Shown: piece by piece, positions 19,868-29,046 of the stretch
How positions within the stretch are numbered: position 1 is the first letter of the stretch
Layout of the letters: every line of letters starts with the position of its first letter
NCBI RefSeq assembly: GCF_000231405.2
Contig: NZ_CP007032.1
Span: 2,170,001-2,234,000 of the forward strand
Direction of reading: 5' to 3'
Source of the DNA: Desulfitobacterium metallireducens DSM 15288
GTDB lineage: Bacteria > Bacillota > Desulfitobacteriia > Desulfitobacteriales > Desulfitobacteriaceae
Length of the DNA stretch: 64,000 nt
Made by a program: the position numbers and the translations under genes
The notes under the pieces: model-generated
Told to the model about the DNA's origin: nothing
Seen by the model: only the letters and a program-made list of their open reading frames with translations
Databases searched by the model: none

Positions 19868-20782
19868 TCAAGCCTTAAACGAAGTGTTCATCATCGTGGT
19901 CAAGTGGCGAAGAATAAGCTGCGGGTAGATTTGAGCAAGAATCTTACCAGCCGATTTTGGAGCAACCATCCCCGGGAGACCAGGCGCCAACTGAGCTTTG
20001 ATTCCCAGTAACTCCGCATATTCAAAATCCGTTCCCCCTGGAATTGAGGCAATATCAATGATCACTGCATCCTTAGAGACGCGCTCTAACATTACCTTAT
20101 CGAGGATGAGCTGAGGAACCGTATTAAAAACAAATTCCGCTCGGCTAATCTCATCCTCCAGATCGGCGAAATGAACCGCTTTTATTCCCATTTCATTTGC
20201 CCGAGCCAGATCTGCAGCTTTTCGGGCTACCCCTGTTACCTGCGCCCCCATTCCCTTTAGGGTTCGAGCAATAGTCCATCCGTTACGTCCCAAGCCTAAG
20301 ACAAAACTTTGGCTTCCATGAATTGTAATCACAGATGAATCCATTGCCATTGAAATCGCGCCTTCGGCAGAAGGTATCGAATTTAGGATTGCGATTTCAT
20401 CAAGAAATGCAGTCTCAATGATTCGTATTCCCATCATGTCAGCCGCAGATTTTAAAGCGGGTCGAGCCCAACCGATCAAAAGCGGAACATGAGGTGGAAT
20501 AACTTGCAGTACTTCCTTATTAAGGATAATCGGAGAATTTGAATACTTTGCTTTGACGACGCCTCGATCATCAGTTCCATACATTGGGAAAATCAAAACA
20601 TCCGCTTGTTTAACCGCTTCAATTAGAGATGAAGCATGATTTAGCCCTTCGGTCGGTGCTGCTTTTTCAAAGCCAACTCCGACTATGTAGGCCCCCAATT
20701 TAGTTAGTTCGGGGATTAAATATAGCTCCCGATCATCCCCTCCGATCACGGCCAGTCGAATTCCTTTCAGACCCGCACTCAT
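19868..20782 (-). CDS. dpaA: Dipicolinate synthase subunit A
   Basis: A 304-residue NAD(P)-binding subunit of dipicolinate synthase. The N-terminal segment AVIGGDDRELYL (about 11-22) is the DpaA signature, and a second Rossmann motif GLGRNGWTIARTLKGMG is at about 163-179. Its presence makes this an endospore former: dipicolinate with calcium dehydrates the spore core. GAAGGGGG lies before the ATG. Usually under sigma-K control; I did not identify the promoter with confidence. Confidence 0.95.
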   Translation of the reverse strand: MSAGLKGIRLAVIGGDDRELYLIPELTKLGAYIVGVGFEKAAPTEGLNHASSLIEAVKQADVLIFPMYGTDDRGVVKAKYSNSPIILNKEVLQVIPPHVPLLIGWARPALKSAADMMGIRIIETAFLDEIAILNSIPSAEGAISMAMDSSVITIHGSQSFVLGLGRNGWTIARTLKGMGAQVTGVARKAADLARANEMGIKAVHFADLEDEISRAEFVFNTVPQLILDKVMLERVSKDAVIIDIASIPGGTDFEYAELLGIKAQLAPGLPGMVAPKSAGKILAQIYPQLILRHLTTMMNTSFKA

Positions 20783-20867
20783 CTTTATGCCCCCTTCGAG
20801 ACTAGTGTCCCATGACTACTAACCAGTATATGAGGGCGGGATGAAGGCGGTTACCTAGTGGAATTTC

Positions 20868-21671
20868 CTATTCAAGGAAATTTTCCAGTCCTATTACCAG
20901 TGACGTAAGCCCGAGTGATTTTCGGATCGCCAGCATAACCCCCGGCATATAGGTTTCTCGGGAATATGCATCATGACGAATAGTTAAGGCTTGACCCAAT
21001 CCTCCAAAAAGAACTTCCTGATGAGCAATAAGACCAGGTAAGCGAACAGAATGAATATGAATCCCATCCACATCCCCTCCGCGAGCACCTTGAATTTTTT
21101 CGTATTCGTTGGGATTCCCTTGAACCATCGGTTTGCGAACCTCGGAGATCCATTCAACCGTTTTAAGCGCTGTGCCTGAAGGAGCATCTAATTTCTGGTC
21201 ATGATGAAGCTCAATGATCTCTACATTTGGAAAGTACTTTGCAGATTCTTGAGCAAATCGCATCATGAGAATGGCTCCAATTGCAAAATTTGGTGCAATA
21301 AAGACACCCGACTTTTCCGAATCTACAAGGTCACGGATTTCAGCAGTATCCGTTTCATCTAAGCCAGTCGTTCCAATAACAGGAACTACGCCCTCACTAA
21401 TTGCCAATTTCGCATTCTTTAAAACGGATTGGGGATTTGTAAAATCGACAAGGATATCAGCTTGACTCGTACGCAATAAATCAGCATCTAATGGGCCAGA
21501 CATATCAAGTCCGATTCTTGCAGTCCCGATCGCATACCCCACATCTACTCCCGCTTGACGCGTATCTGATGCGCCAACTAATTGCATATCTTCCTGCTTA
21601 AGGATGGTTCTTACAACTTCTTGACCCATTTTGCCGCCTGCGCCAGCAACATATACACGTATCTTTTTCAA
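20868..21671 (-). CDS. dapB: 4-hydroxy-tetrahydrodipicolinate reductase
   Basis: A 267-residue NAD(P)H-dependent reductase. The Rossmann motif VAGAGGKMGQEVV (about 7-19), the substrate motif ELHHDQKLDAPSGTA and GARGGDVDGIHIHS are all present. The frame is open further upstream, but the start is placed at a TTG because GGAGG lies 9 bp before it and the length then equals the usual 265-270. It stands at the head of the dpa cluster, unlike in Bacillus, where dapB is elsewhere; product flow from DapA to DapB branches to dipicolinate here. Confidence 0.93.
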   Translation of the reverse strand: MKKIRVYVAGAGGKMGQEVVRTILKQEDMQLVGASDTRQAGVDVGYAIGTARIGLDMSGPLDADLLRTSQADILVDFTNPQSVLKNAKLAISEGVVPVIGTTGLDETDTAEIRDLVDSEKSGVFIAPNFAIGAILMMRFAQESAKYFPNVEIIELHHDQKLDAPSGTALKTVEWISEVRKPMVQGNPNEYEKIQGARGGDVDGIHIHSVRLPGLIAHQEVLFGGLGQALTIRHDAYSRETYMPGVMLAIRKSLGLTSLVIGLENFLE

Positions 21672-21712
21672 CTTAAAACGCCTCCAATTAAAACTCATGA
21701 AGATATGGCAAA

Positions 21713-21745
21713 ACCCCGTTGCAAAAAAAATCAGCAAGGCGGGGT
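21713..21745 (-). terminator. Terminator-like hairpin between ymxH and dapB
   Basis: ACCCCG..TTGC / GCAA..CGGGGT stem followed on the minus strand by TTTTGCC. It may end the ymxH transcript or act as an attenuator ahead of dapB. Confidence 0.6.
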
Positions 21746-21787
21746 CAATGTAAGTTCCTTTTATTGTAGTAAATTGTTAAAGTTGTG

Positions 21788-22069
21788 TCAAACTGAATAT
21801 TTATTCATCCGGTCTGCTCTATTCTCCATATCGACGATGATCACTTCAGAGCCCACCTTTTTAACCGCTTGCCACGGAATAACCAAAGTATCCCGCTCTT
21901 TCTCCCCCATATTTCCCCAAAAGCTTCCAAAGCCCGATCGTGAAGTTAAAATAATGGCTTCGATCGTACCCCCTGAAGAGATCGCTAAGTCCGCATCCCC
22001 GATTTGTCCGAGCTTTGCTCCATCGTAAAGGTTGATAATTTCTTTCCCTGCCAAATCGCTGAGAAGCAT
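21788..22069 (-). CDS. ymxH: YlmC/YmxH family PRC-barrel protein
   Basis: A 93-residue single PRC-barrel domain protein (LLSDLAGKEIINLYDGAKLG at the N-terminus, then DADLAIS and IPWQAVKKVGSEVIIVD). Family members are common in spore formers; in Bacillus ymxH lies directly before spoVFA. The start is moved to the ATG with AAAGGAGG 8 bp upstream rather than the first possible start 12 codons earlier. Molecular role not established. Confidence 0.85.
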   Translation of the reverse strand: MLLSDLAGKEIINLYDGAKLGQIGDADLAISSGGTIEAIILTSRSGFGSFWGNMGEKERDTLVIPWQAVKKVGSEVIIVDMENRADRMNKYSV

Positions 22070-22083
22070 TACAATTCCTCCTT

Positions 22084-22386
22084 TTATTTGCGAATCTTGA
22101 GCCACGCTCGTATCACAAAAGGCTGAATAATTGCTAAAACTAAGGAAACTAACGCAAGAGGCTCAACAATGAACTCTGTTTCATTCCACCAATGTTCTGG
22201 AATCTTTAAGAAGGAGAACAATAATTCGAAAGAAAGATAAATTCCCCCTGCTGTACCCACAAGTTGAGTGATCGAACTTGAAAGCAAACTTTGTTTAGGT
22301 TCGGAGCGCCACATCTTAAGATAAGCCCTGGATCTGATTGAGGCTATGATTCCAAGTCCTAAACAAAAAAGCCCTAAGGTCTGCAT
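22084..22386 (-). CDS. Small membrane protein of unknown function
   Basis: A 100-residue protein with about three hydrophobic segments (LGLFCLGLGIIASI at the N-terminus, a middle stretch around TAGGIYLSFELLFSFL, and EPLALVSLVLAIIQPFVI near the C-terminus) and a positively charged C-terminal tail. Ribosome site AGGGG before the ATG. It lies between dut and ymxH. I do not recognise a family; nothing in it suggests a catalytic function. Confidence 0.7.
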   Translation of the reverse strand: MQTLGLFCLGLGIIASIRSRAYLKMWRSEPKQSLLSSSITQLVGTAGGIYLSFELLFSFLKIPEHWWNETEFIVEPLALVSLVLAIIQPFVIRAWLKIRK

Positions 22387-22469
22387 CCTTATACCACCCC
22401 TCTATGGGATAGTATGACAAGGTTAACATCCCTAGAACTTTTTCAAACTCAATCTAACTCTTAAGTTCT

Positions 22470-22928
22470 TTAGTCACGGATTCCCGTTGATCCAAATCCT
22501 TCCTCACCACGGTCACTTTGCGTAAGTTCTTGCACCGGAATGAACTGGGCCAGAAAGACTGGCATAAAAACCATCTGCGCAATGCGGTCCCCTGAATGAA
22601 GGGTGAAGATTTCTTGACCGAGATTAATCATGGCCACTTGAATTTCTCCTCGGTAATCGGAATCAATCACGCCTACTGCATTCACTAAAGTAAGGCCATT
22701 TTTTGAAGCAAGTCCACTTCGAGCAAATATCAAAGCAACAATATCGGGCTGGGATAACTCGATTCCGATTCCCGTAGGGATCTTTACTATTTGCCCTGGA
22801 AGAAGCTTTAAATCCCGTTCTAAGACCGCATGGAGATCTACTCCAGCAGCCCCTTGAGTTGCATACTCAGGAACGGCAAGCTCACGCTCCGGTCTCATGT
22901 TTTTAATTTTTACCGGAATATAATTCAT
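22470..22928 (-). CDS. dut: dUTP diphosphatase
   Basis: A 152-residue trimeric-type dUTPase that hydrolyses dUTP to dUMP and keeps uracil out of DNA. All five motifs are visible: AAGVDLHA (27-34), ARSGLASKNGL (about 69-79), GVIDSDYRGEIQV (about 86-98), GDRIAQMV and the C-terminal RGEEGFGSTG that closes the active site. Full length. Confidence 0.95.
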   Translation of the reverse strand: MNYIPVKIKNMRPERELAVPEYATQGAAGVDLHAVLERDLKLLPGQIVKIPTGIGIELSQPDIVALIFARSGLASKNGLTLVNAVGVIDSDYRGEIQVAMINLGQEIFTLHSGDRIAQMVFMPVFLAQFIPVQELTQSDRGEEGFGSTGIRD

Positions 22929-22949
22929 GTTTCTCCCCCACGTTAGGTG

Positions 22950-24227
22950 TTAATTCCAATTGACCTTTTGAAATAATCTTTCTAAATCAACCGCATGCCC
23001 TGCAGGACCCATCATAACTAAACTGAATTTATCCTTAACCCAAAGGCGATTCATCACCCTTTTGACGTCTTCTAAGGTCACTTTCTCCAATTTTTCAACC
23101 ATCTCTTCTGGAGAAATGACTCGATTATAACTCAGTTCTGTCTTACCCAAACGACTCATACGGTTGCTTACAGATTCCAGTCCCAAATAAAGACTTCCTT
23201 TCACTTGGGCTACCGTCTTCGCCAATTCATCTGCCGTTATTCCTTCGTTCTTCATCTTCTGAAGCTCAGCCAGGATACATTCGACAACTTCCTGAGTATT
23301 ATCCGGTGTTGTTCCCGCGTAGATGGCAAACATTCCAGAGTCAACATAGGTCGAGTGATATGAATAAACTGAATAAGCTAGACCTCTTTGCTCCCTCACT
23401 TCTTGGAACAATCGTGAGCTAAGCCCTCCCCCAAGAACATTGTTAATAATATGCATCGGATAGATATCCTCGTCATCTTGTCCTAACCCAGGTACCCCCA
23501 TGACAAGATGCATTTGCTCCGTATCCTTGGTGTTATAGCGATGAATCGTTTGTCCCTTTGGAGTTCCTTCAAGAATGCGTATTCCGCCTCGCTTAAATTC
23601 ACCATAAATTGGGGCTAATTTCTTAATAATATCTTCATGGTCAATTTTTCCGGCCACAGCGATAACCAAATTTTCAGGAGCATAATGATGCCCAAGATAA
23701 TCCATAATTTTTTCTCGGCTTAGACCATGAATACTCTCTTCTGTACCTAAAATAGGCTTACCTAAAGGATGGTCGTTCCAAACGTACTCAGAAAAGAGAT
23801 CATGAATCAATTCATCTGGAGAATCTTCATACATTTTGATTTCTTCAATGACAACCTTTTTCTCCTTTTCAATTTCCTTTTCATCAAATAGAGAGTTAAA
23901 AAACATGTCACTCAAGACATCATTCGCTAGATCCATGTCTTCGTCTAAAACTTTAGCATAAAAACACGTATATTCTTTTGTTGTAAAAGCGTTTAGCTGT
24001 CCGCCTACGCTTTCTAATGACTCGGCCAACTCACGTGCGGTCCTGTTCTTCGTTCCTTTAAACAACATATGCTCAATAAAATGCGATATTCCCTCATACC
24101 CTTCCCGCTCATCGCGAGAACCGGCACCAACCCATAATCCTACGGAAACTGAACGGACGTAATCAATTTCTTCCGTGATAATTCTTACACCATTAGGTAA
24201 AACAGTCTTCTTAAACACTGTCTTCAC
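22950..24227 (-). CDS. M16 family zinc peptidase (MlpA/YmxG-like)
   Basis: A 425-residue pitrilysin-family peptidase. The inverted Zn motif HFIEH is at 49-53 with the downstream Glu in the EKEKKVVIEEIKMYEDSPDE region; GGLSSRLFQEVREQRGLAYSVYSYHS is the typical second-domain motif (given here in part: GGGLSSRLFQEVREQ). Position next to dut/ymxH and downstream of a ylxY-type gene equals Bacillus ymxG (mlpA). GAGGGGATG-type start region. Substrate unknown. Confidence 0.92.
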   Translation of the reverse strand: MKTVFKKTVLPNGVRIITEEIDYVRSVSVGLWVGAGSRDEREGYEGISHFIEHMLFKGTKNRTARELAESLESVGGQLNAFTTKEYTCFYAKVLDEDMDLANDVLSDMFFNSLFDEKEIEKEKKVVIEEIKMYEDSPDELIHDLFSEYVWNDHPLGKPILGTEESIHGLSREKIMDYLGHHYAPENLVIAVAGKIDHEDIIKKLAPIYGEFKRGGIRILEGTPKGQTIHRYNTKDTEQMHLVMGVPGLGQDDEDIYPMHIINNVLGGGLSSRLFQEVREQRGLAYSVYSYHSTYVDSGMFAIYAGTTPDNTQEVVECILAELQKMKNEGITADELAKTVAQVKGSLYLGLESVSNRMSRLGKTELSYNRVISPEEMVEKLEKVTLEDVKRVMNRLWVKDKFSLVMMGPAGHAVDLERLFQKVNWN

Positions 24228-24258
24228 ATCCCCTCAGAAATCTAATGTTAAAAGCGGT

Positions 24259-25365
24259 TTAAAATCTACGAAAAAACGGTTTGAGTACCTTGAACTCGCG
24301 TTCCGCCACCAAGGGAACACTTGTTATTTTCTGTCCATTTAGCCAGACTTCAAAAACTCCGAGTTCTTCACCGGCTTGAATGGGTAAATGGGTTGAACGC
24401 GTCCACTGAACTCTCTTTTCAATTTTATCTTTATCTATTTTAGCAAGACTGACTACCACAGAATACTTAGCCAAGCCTTTTAATGGCTCTGGACTTTCCA
24501 GGGGAAATTCCGCCACCATTTCTCCTGCCTTTACCACTGAAACGCTCTCTGTTTGAGCGAATCCCCATTCCAGCAGTTTTTGCGCATCTCCGAAGCGATC
24601 CGGGGCATGAAGTACAACCGCAACCAATTGCCGTCCATTTTTCGTTGCAGAAGCTACCAAACATTTTCCCGCTGCGTTAGTCGTCCCCGTTTTGACTCCA
24701 TCTGCAAAGGGGTAGTTCCAAAGCAGTTTATTCGTGTTGCGCAAATCCATCATAAAGTCGGGCTCCAAGAAATGAATTTCTGTTTCTTTTTGCCGAGTAA
24801 TTGAAGAAAAGGCAGGAAGTTGCATCCCATAGCGGGCAATTAAAGCCAAATCATACGCAGTCGAATAATGATTTTTATGGGGTAAACCGTTAGTATTTTC
24901 AAAATGTGTATCCTTGGCCCCAATGAAAAGCGCTTTTTGATTCATCATCCGAACAAATTGAGCTTCACTTCCTGCGATTTGTTCTCCTATCGCAACACAA
25001 GCATCATTGCCTGACTTAACTAAAGCCCCAGTAATCAGCTCATAAAGTGTAGCCCTTTCTCCCGGGTCAAGATGAATGGTCGATTCCCCTACCGCTGCAG
25101 CTTTAGGGCTCACCGTCACAACTTCATCCGGTCTCCCCAGTTCAAGCCCTAAGATTGCTGTCATCATTTTTGTCGTGCTTGCTGGCGCTCGTCGCTTATG
25201 AGCTTGTTTATCAAAAAGAACATCCCCTGTGATTACATCCATAAGCACTGCTGCATCCGCTGTTACAGCGGGACGAGATTGATTTATCGCTTGTACTGGC
25301 TGAACTCCCAATACAGCGATCAGCACAGCGCAGACACAGGTAAACATCCACTTTGGCCTGAACAT
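24259..25365 (-). CDS. D-alanyl-D-alanine carboxypeptidase (PBP, S11 family)
   Basis: A 368-residue low-molecular-weight penicillin-binding protein that trims the terminal D-Ala of peptidoglycan stem peptides. Signal peptide 1-26 (ends VQA), catalytic STTK (63-66), SGND (about 118-121) and KTGT (about 220) motifs, then a C-terminal beta-rich domain and a possible amphipathic end (FKVLKPFFRRF) for membrane attachment. DacF/DacB-like; context with spore genes suggests a role in cortex or sporulation, but this is inference. Confidence 0.92.
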   Translation of the reverse strand: MFRPKWMFTCVCAVLIAVLGVQPVQAINQSRPAVTADAAVLMDVITGDVLFDKQAHKRRAPASTTKMMTAILGLELGRPDEVVTVSPKAAAVGESTIHLDPGERATLYELITGALVKSGNDACVAIGEQIAGSEAQFVRMMNQKALFIGAKDTHFENTNGLPHKNHYSTAYDLALIARYGMQLPAFSSITRQKETEIHFLEPDFMMDLRNTNKLLWNYPFADGVKTGTTNAAGKCLVASATKNGRQLVAVVLHAPDRFGDAQKLLEWGFAQTESVSVVKAGEMVAEFPLESPEPLKGLAKYSVVVSLAKIDKDKIEKRVQWTRSTHLPIQAGEELGVFEVWLNGQKITSVPLVAEREFKVLKPFFRRF

Positions 25366-25386
25366 TAAACCACCTCACATTTGCTA

Positions 25387-26142
25387 TTATGAGGTAGTAT
25401 TTCCGACAGAGTTCAATGTTATCAATTCTGATAATTTTATCATTCTAAAACCTTGATTATTCAACTCATTTAAAATCTTCGGCAGAGCTTTTACTGTATT
25501 TGCTTTCGGGTGCATTAAGACAATAGCCCCTTCTTTTTTGGGCTTCACTCCAAAGCGAACAGAAGGGTTTACGATACGTTGGGCAATCAAATCAGGCGAA
25601 CTTTCTGGACGCCAATCGACGGTATCCAAAGTCCACAATATCGTTTGATAATCTAAATTTTGTGCAGCTTTCAGACCCGATACTCCTTTTTCGCCATAAG
25701 GAGGTGCATAATACCGAGTTTTCTGTCCAGTCAGCTCTTGAACTATTTTTTCAGTTTTGATAATTTCTTGCTCATTCGCCGCGACAGACAAACGATCTGG
25801 ATGCGGATGAGAATAGCCGTGATTTTCGATTTCATGTCCACGGGCTAAAATATCCTTGACTAATTCCGGATTCTTATTGGCCCAGCGCCCGGTTAAAAAG
25901 AAGGTTGCTTTCGCTTGACCCTTATCTAATGCATCGAGTAAGCCTGGAATGTACTCTTCTCCCCAATCCACATTGATGGTTAACGCAATCACTTTTTCTT
26001 CAGTTTTGATTTGTTCAATGGGTTCAGGTACAGAGGCTAGAGTTGCAACAACCTTCTGTTCGACGAAGAATCCTAAAAACAATACAAAAACGAGAGCCAA
26101 GATTTTTAATCCCCGGTGCGAAAGTTTAAAGTAGAGATACAT
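25387..26142 (-). CDS. Polysaccharide deacetylase-like protein (YlxY type)
   Basis: A 251-residue protein with one N-terminal membrane anchor (about 12-36) and a NodB-homology domain. Motif 1 is altered: TINVDWGEE replaces the usual TFDDGP, keeping one Asp; motif 2 is HGYSHPH (His pair kept); motif 3 is YYAPPYGEKG instead of RxPxG; motif 4 is TLDTVDWR. These changes match the YlxY-like subgroup and leave catalysis uncertain. Located between pnp and the carboxypeptidase gene, as ylxY in Bacillus. Probably acts on peptidoglycan outside the membrane. Confidence 0.85.
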   Translation of the reverse strand: MYLYFKLSHRGLKILALVFVLFLGFFVEQKVVATLASVPEPIEQIKTEEKVIALTINVDWGEEYIPGLLDALDKGQAKATFFLTGRWANKNPELVKDILARGHEIENHGYSHPHPDRLSVAANEQEIIKTEKIVQELTGQKTRYYAPPYGEKGVSGLKAAQNLDYQTILWTLDTVDWRPESSPDLIAQRIVNPSVRFGVKPKKEGAIVLMHPKANTVKALPKILNELNNQGFRMIKLSELITLNSVGNTTS

Positions 26143-26214
26143 CGGCCTACCCCCTTACATTACAGATGTATGCATGGGGCGGCCGATGCAGAAGTTACGG
26201 GTCTTTTATTCGAA

Positions 26215-28413
26215 TTATCTATTTCTCGAAAAATGATTGGGCTGAGGATTGTTGCTTGAATTTGAATTAGCAGTCGCATTCGGATTTGGATTTGGGTTTG
26301 GAATTGCTTCTTTCCGTGAGAGATTGAGACGACCTTGCTTGTCAACTCCCGTTGCTTTAACGAGAATCTCATCTCCTACTTTGACCACATCTTCGACTTT
26401 TTCAACCCGAGTATGCGCCAGTTGAGAAATATGGACCAATCCCTCTTTCCCGTTTAAACCTAGGACCCCTGGAATCACTTCGACAAAAGCTCCGAAGTCC
26501 ATAACTCGGGTAACTCGTCCGGTATAAATCTTCCCGACTTCAACATCTTGAGTTAAATTCCGGATGATTTTGAGTGCCTTCTCACCGGCTTCACCGTCAA
26601 TCGCCGAAATAAAGACGCGTCCATCATCTTCAATATCAATCTTGACTCCAGTCTCATCAATAATCTTCTTAATCGTCTTTCCACCCGCTCCAATGACATC
26701 ACGAATCTTATCCGGGTGAATTGATGCCGAAATAATGCGAGGTGCAAACGGAGAAAGTTCGGTTCTAGGTTTATCAATCACGTTTGTGATTTTATCAAGG
26801 ATGAAGAGCCGTCCTTTTTTAGCTTGTTTTAATGCCTTATCCAGAATTTCACGGGATACCCCTTTGATCTTGATATCCATTTGAAGTGCAGTGACACCGT
26901 CGCTTGTTCCTGCAACTTTAAAGTCCATATCACCGTCATGGTCTTCAAGTCCCTGGATATCCGTGAGAATTGCAATCTGATTTTCTTCGTTAATCAACCC
27001 CATAGCAATACCTGCTACAGGTGCTTTAATCGGTACTCCAGCATCCATTAAAGCAAGGGTGCTACCACAGACTGAAGCCATCGAACTCGAACCATTGGAT
27101 TCCAGGACTTCCGAAACCAGTCGGATTGTATATGGAAACTCCGTTTCATCCGGAATAACTGCGAGAAGTGCACGCTCAGCTAATGCTCCATGTCCAATTT
27201 CACGGCGCCCAGGTCCTCTCATCGGTCGAGTTTCACCCACACTAAAAGGTGGGAAATTATAATGATGGATGTAGCGTTTTGACTTCTCAAGTCCTAAACC
27301 ATCGAGGATCTGTTCGTCACCAACAGCTCCTAACGTGGCCACAGTCAAAACCTGAGTTTGGCCACGTGTAAACAACCCTGTACCATGCGTTCTAGGAAGT
27401 ACACCGACTTCGATGGTGATCGGGCGTATTTCATCTAGAGCACGACCATCAGGACGGATATGTTCTACAGTAATTAAACGACGAACGATTCTATGAACCA
27501 AATTTTCAAGAGCACGATCCACATTTTTGAGTTCCTCGGGAAACTCTTCTGCGAAATGCTCTAAGGCTTCATCTTTAACCGCTTTGACAGCTACTTCACG
27601 CGCCTTTTTCTCTTCTGTACGAACAGCTTGGTCCATTTTTTCAAAAGCATACTTATCGACAGACTCAACAATTGCATCAGGAATCCGATTGATTTTAAGT
27701 TCTTGTTTTTCTTTAGCTAATCCTAACTCTAAAGCTTCTGCACGGAAGTTCTCGATGAATTCGCAAATTTTCTGAACTTCTTGATGTCCAAACATAATGG
27801 CTTCAAGCATTTGGTCTTCAGGGACTTCTTGAGCACCCGCTTCAACCATCATCACTGCATCTTTAGTTCCAGAAACCGTTAAATGCATGATACTTTTTGC
27901 CGTTTGTTCAACCGTAGGATTTATGTAAAATTCATTATCAATCAAGCCTACAGTAACAGCGGCTACAGGTCCTTCAAAAGGAATATTTGAAATGGTTAAG
28001 GCTGCTGAAGCAGCATTAATTGCAGTAATATCTGAAGCGCAATCTTGGTCAACCGACATGACCATAGCTACAACCTGCACATCATTGCGATAGCCTTCAG
28101 GAAATAACGGACGAATTGGACGGTCAATAAGCCGTGCAGACAAAATCGCCTTTTCGCTCGCACGTCCCTCCCGTTTTATAAATCCACCAGGAATTTTTCC
28201 TGCAGCGTATAATCGTTCCTCAAACTCAACGGTTAACGGGAAGAAATCAATTCCATCTCTGGGTTCAGCGCTTCCTGTAGCGAAGGCTGAAATTACTGTT
28301 TCTCCGTACTGACAAAAAATTGCCCCTCCGGCCTGTTTTCCAATTTTCCCGGTCTGTAGTGCCAGTGTTCTTCCCCCGACTTGAATAGACCGTTCTAATA
28401 CTCCATGTTGCAC
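26215..28413 (-). CDS. pnp: Polynucleotide phosphorylase
   Basis: A 732-residue phosphorolytic 3'-5' exoribonuclease: two RNase PH domains, then KH ([20 protein letters not shown] region) and S1 ([18 protein letters not shown]) domains. After the S1 domain comes a short Asn/Pro-rich low-complexity tail ([19 protein letters not shown]) not part of the conserved fold. The start is GTG with AAGGAGG 8 bp upstream. It follows rpsO, the conserved order in bacteria, with a terminator between. Confidence 0.96.
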   Translation of the reverse strand: MQHGVLERSIQVGGRTLALQTGKIGKQAGGAIFCQYGETVISAFATGSAEPRDGIDFFPLTVEFEERLYAAGKIPGGFIKREGRASEKAILSARLIDRPIRPLFPEGYRNDVQVVAMVMSVDQDCASDITAINAASAALTISNIPFEGPVAAVTVGLIDNEFYINPTVEQTAKSIMHLTVSGTKDAVMMVEAGAQEVPEDQMLEAIMFGHQEVQKICEFIENFRAEALELGLAKEKQELKINRIPDAIVESVDKYAFEKMDQAVRTEEKKAREVAVKAVKDEALEHFAEEFPEELKNVDRALENLVHRIVRRLITVEHIRPDGRALDEIRPITIEVGVLPRTHGTGLFTRGQTQVLTVATLGAVGDEQILDGLGLEKSKRYIHHYNFPPFSVGETRPMRGPGRREIGHGALAERALLAVIPDETEFPYTIRLVSEVLESNGSSSMASVCGSTLALMDAGVPIKAPVAGIAMGLINEENQIAILTDIQGLEDHDGDMDFKVAGTSDGVTALQMDIKIKGVSREILDKALKQAKKGRLFILDKITNVIDKPRTELSPFAPRIISASIHPDKIRDVIGAGGKTIKKIIDETGVKIDIEDDGRVFISAIDGEAGEKALKIIRNLTQDVEVGKIYTGRVTRVMDFGAFVEVIPGVLGLNGKEGLVHISQLAHTRVEKVEDVVKVGDEILVKATGVDKQGRLNLSRKEAIPNPNPNPNATANSNSSNNPQPNHFSRNR

Positions 28414-28625
28414 TATGGAACCTCCTTAATTCAATCCATCTTCTTAACTTGTTTCCTCTTCGACATGTTATTATTATTTCCTGCATTTTGGATAAAAAAT
28501 CTAATAAATCTAATGAATTTCACGATTATTGATATATTTAGGATATAAATTATAAATATTATTCAAAATCGCACTGGTAATATAAGGTTTTTTGTTGCAA
28601 TTAAATCATTTTTTTTATTTAGAAT

Positions 28626-28662
28626 AAAAATGAGAAGCAGACACCATTCTGCTTCTCATTTT
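28626..28662 (-). terminator. Terminator/attenuator between rpsO and pnp
   Basis: AAAAATGAGAAGCAGA / TCTGCTTCTCATTTTT, a long perfect stem with a short loop and a T5 run: terminates rpsO and may let part of the transcription through into pnp. Confidence 0.9.
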
Positions 28663-28685
28663 TCTCCGTTATATTAAATCATGAA

Positions 28686-28952
28686 TTAGTGGCGTAAGCC
28701 AAGAGCTGTAACGATTGCACGATAACGATTAAAATCAAGATCTTTTAAATAATTAAGGAGCGCACGACGCTGTCCAACCATTTTCAAAAGACCGCGACGG
28801 GAATGATGGTCCTTTTTATGCATTTTGAAATGTTCATTCAAATAAGCAATTCGCTCGGTCAAAAGTGCGATCTGGACTTCTGGCGAACCTGTGTCCCCTT
28901 CATGTTGTTGGAACTTCGTAATAATTTCTTTTTTCTTTTCTGGTGTTAACAT
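28686..28952 (-). CDS. rpsO: 30S ribosomal protein S15
   Basis: An 88-residue protein with the full family pattern: [17 protein letters not shown] (about 20-36), [16 protein letters not shown] (about 36-52) and LNYL...[12 protein letters not shown] at the C-terminus. It binds 16S rRNA early in 30S assembly. Ribosome site GGAGG upstream. Confidence 0.98.
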   Translation of the reverse strand: MLTPEKKKEIITKFQQHEGDTGSPEVQIALLTERIAYLNEHFKMHKKDHHSRRGLLKMVGQRRALLNYLKDLDFNRYRAIVTALGLRH

Positions 28953-28954
28953 TT

Positions 28955-29040
28955 TTGAAAACCTCCATTTTTTTAAATCGCCTACTGCCCAGATGGTGCC
29001 GGAGTACGTCCAGCCGAGTCAGCGGTTCACTCGATCCTAG
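28955..29040 (-). promoter_or_regulatory. Possible structured rpsO leader
   Basis: The 90 bp before rpsO is much more GC-rich than other spacers here and contains short complementary segments (GAGT..GACTC, CCGG/CCGG, GCC/GGC pairs). S15 often represses its own mRNA through leader structures that differ between phyla. Whether this one matches a known type cannot be judged by eye. Confidence 0.4.
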
Positions 29041-29046
29041 TGTATT

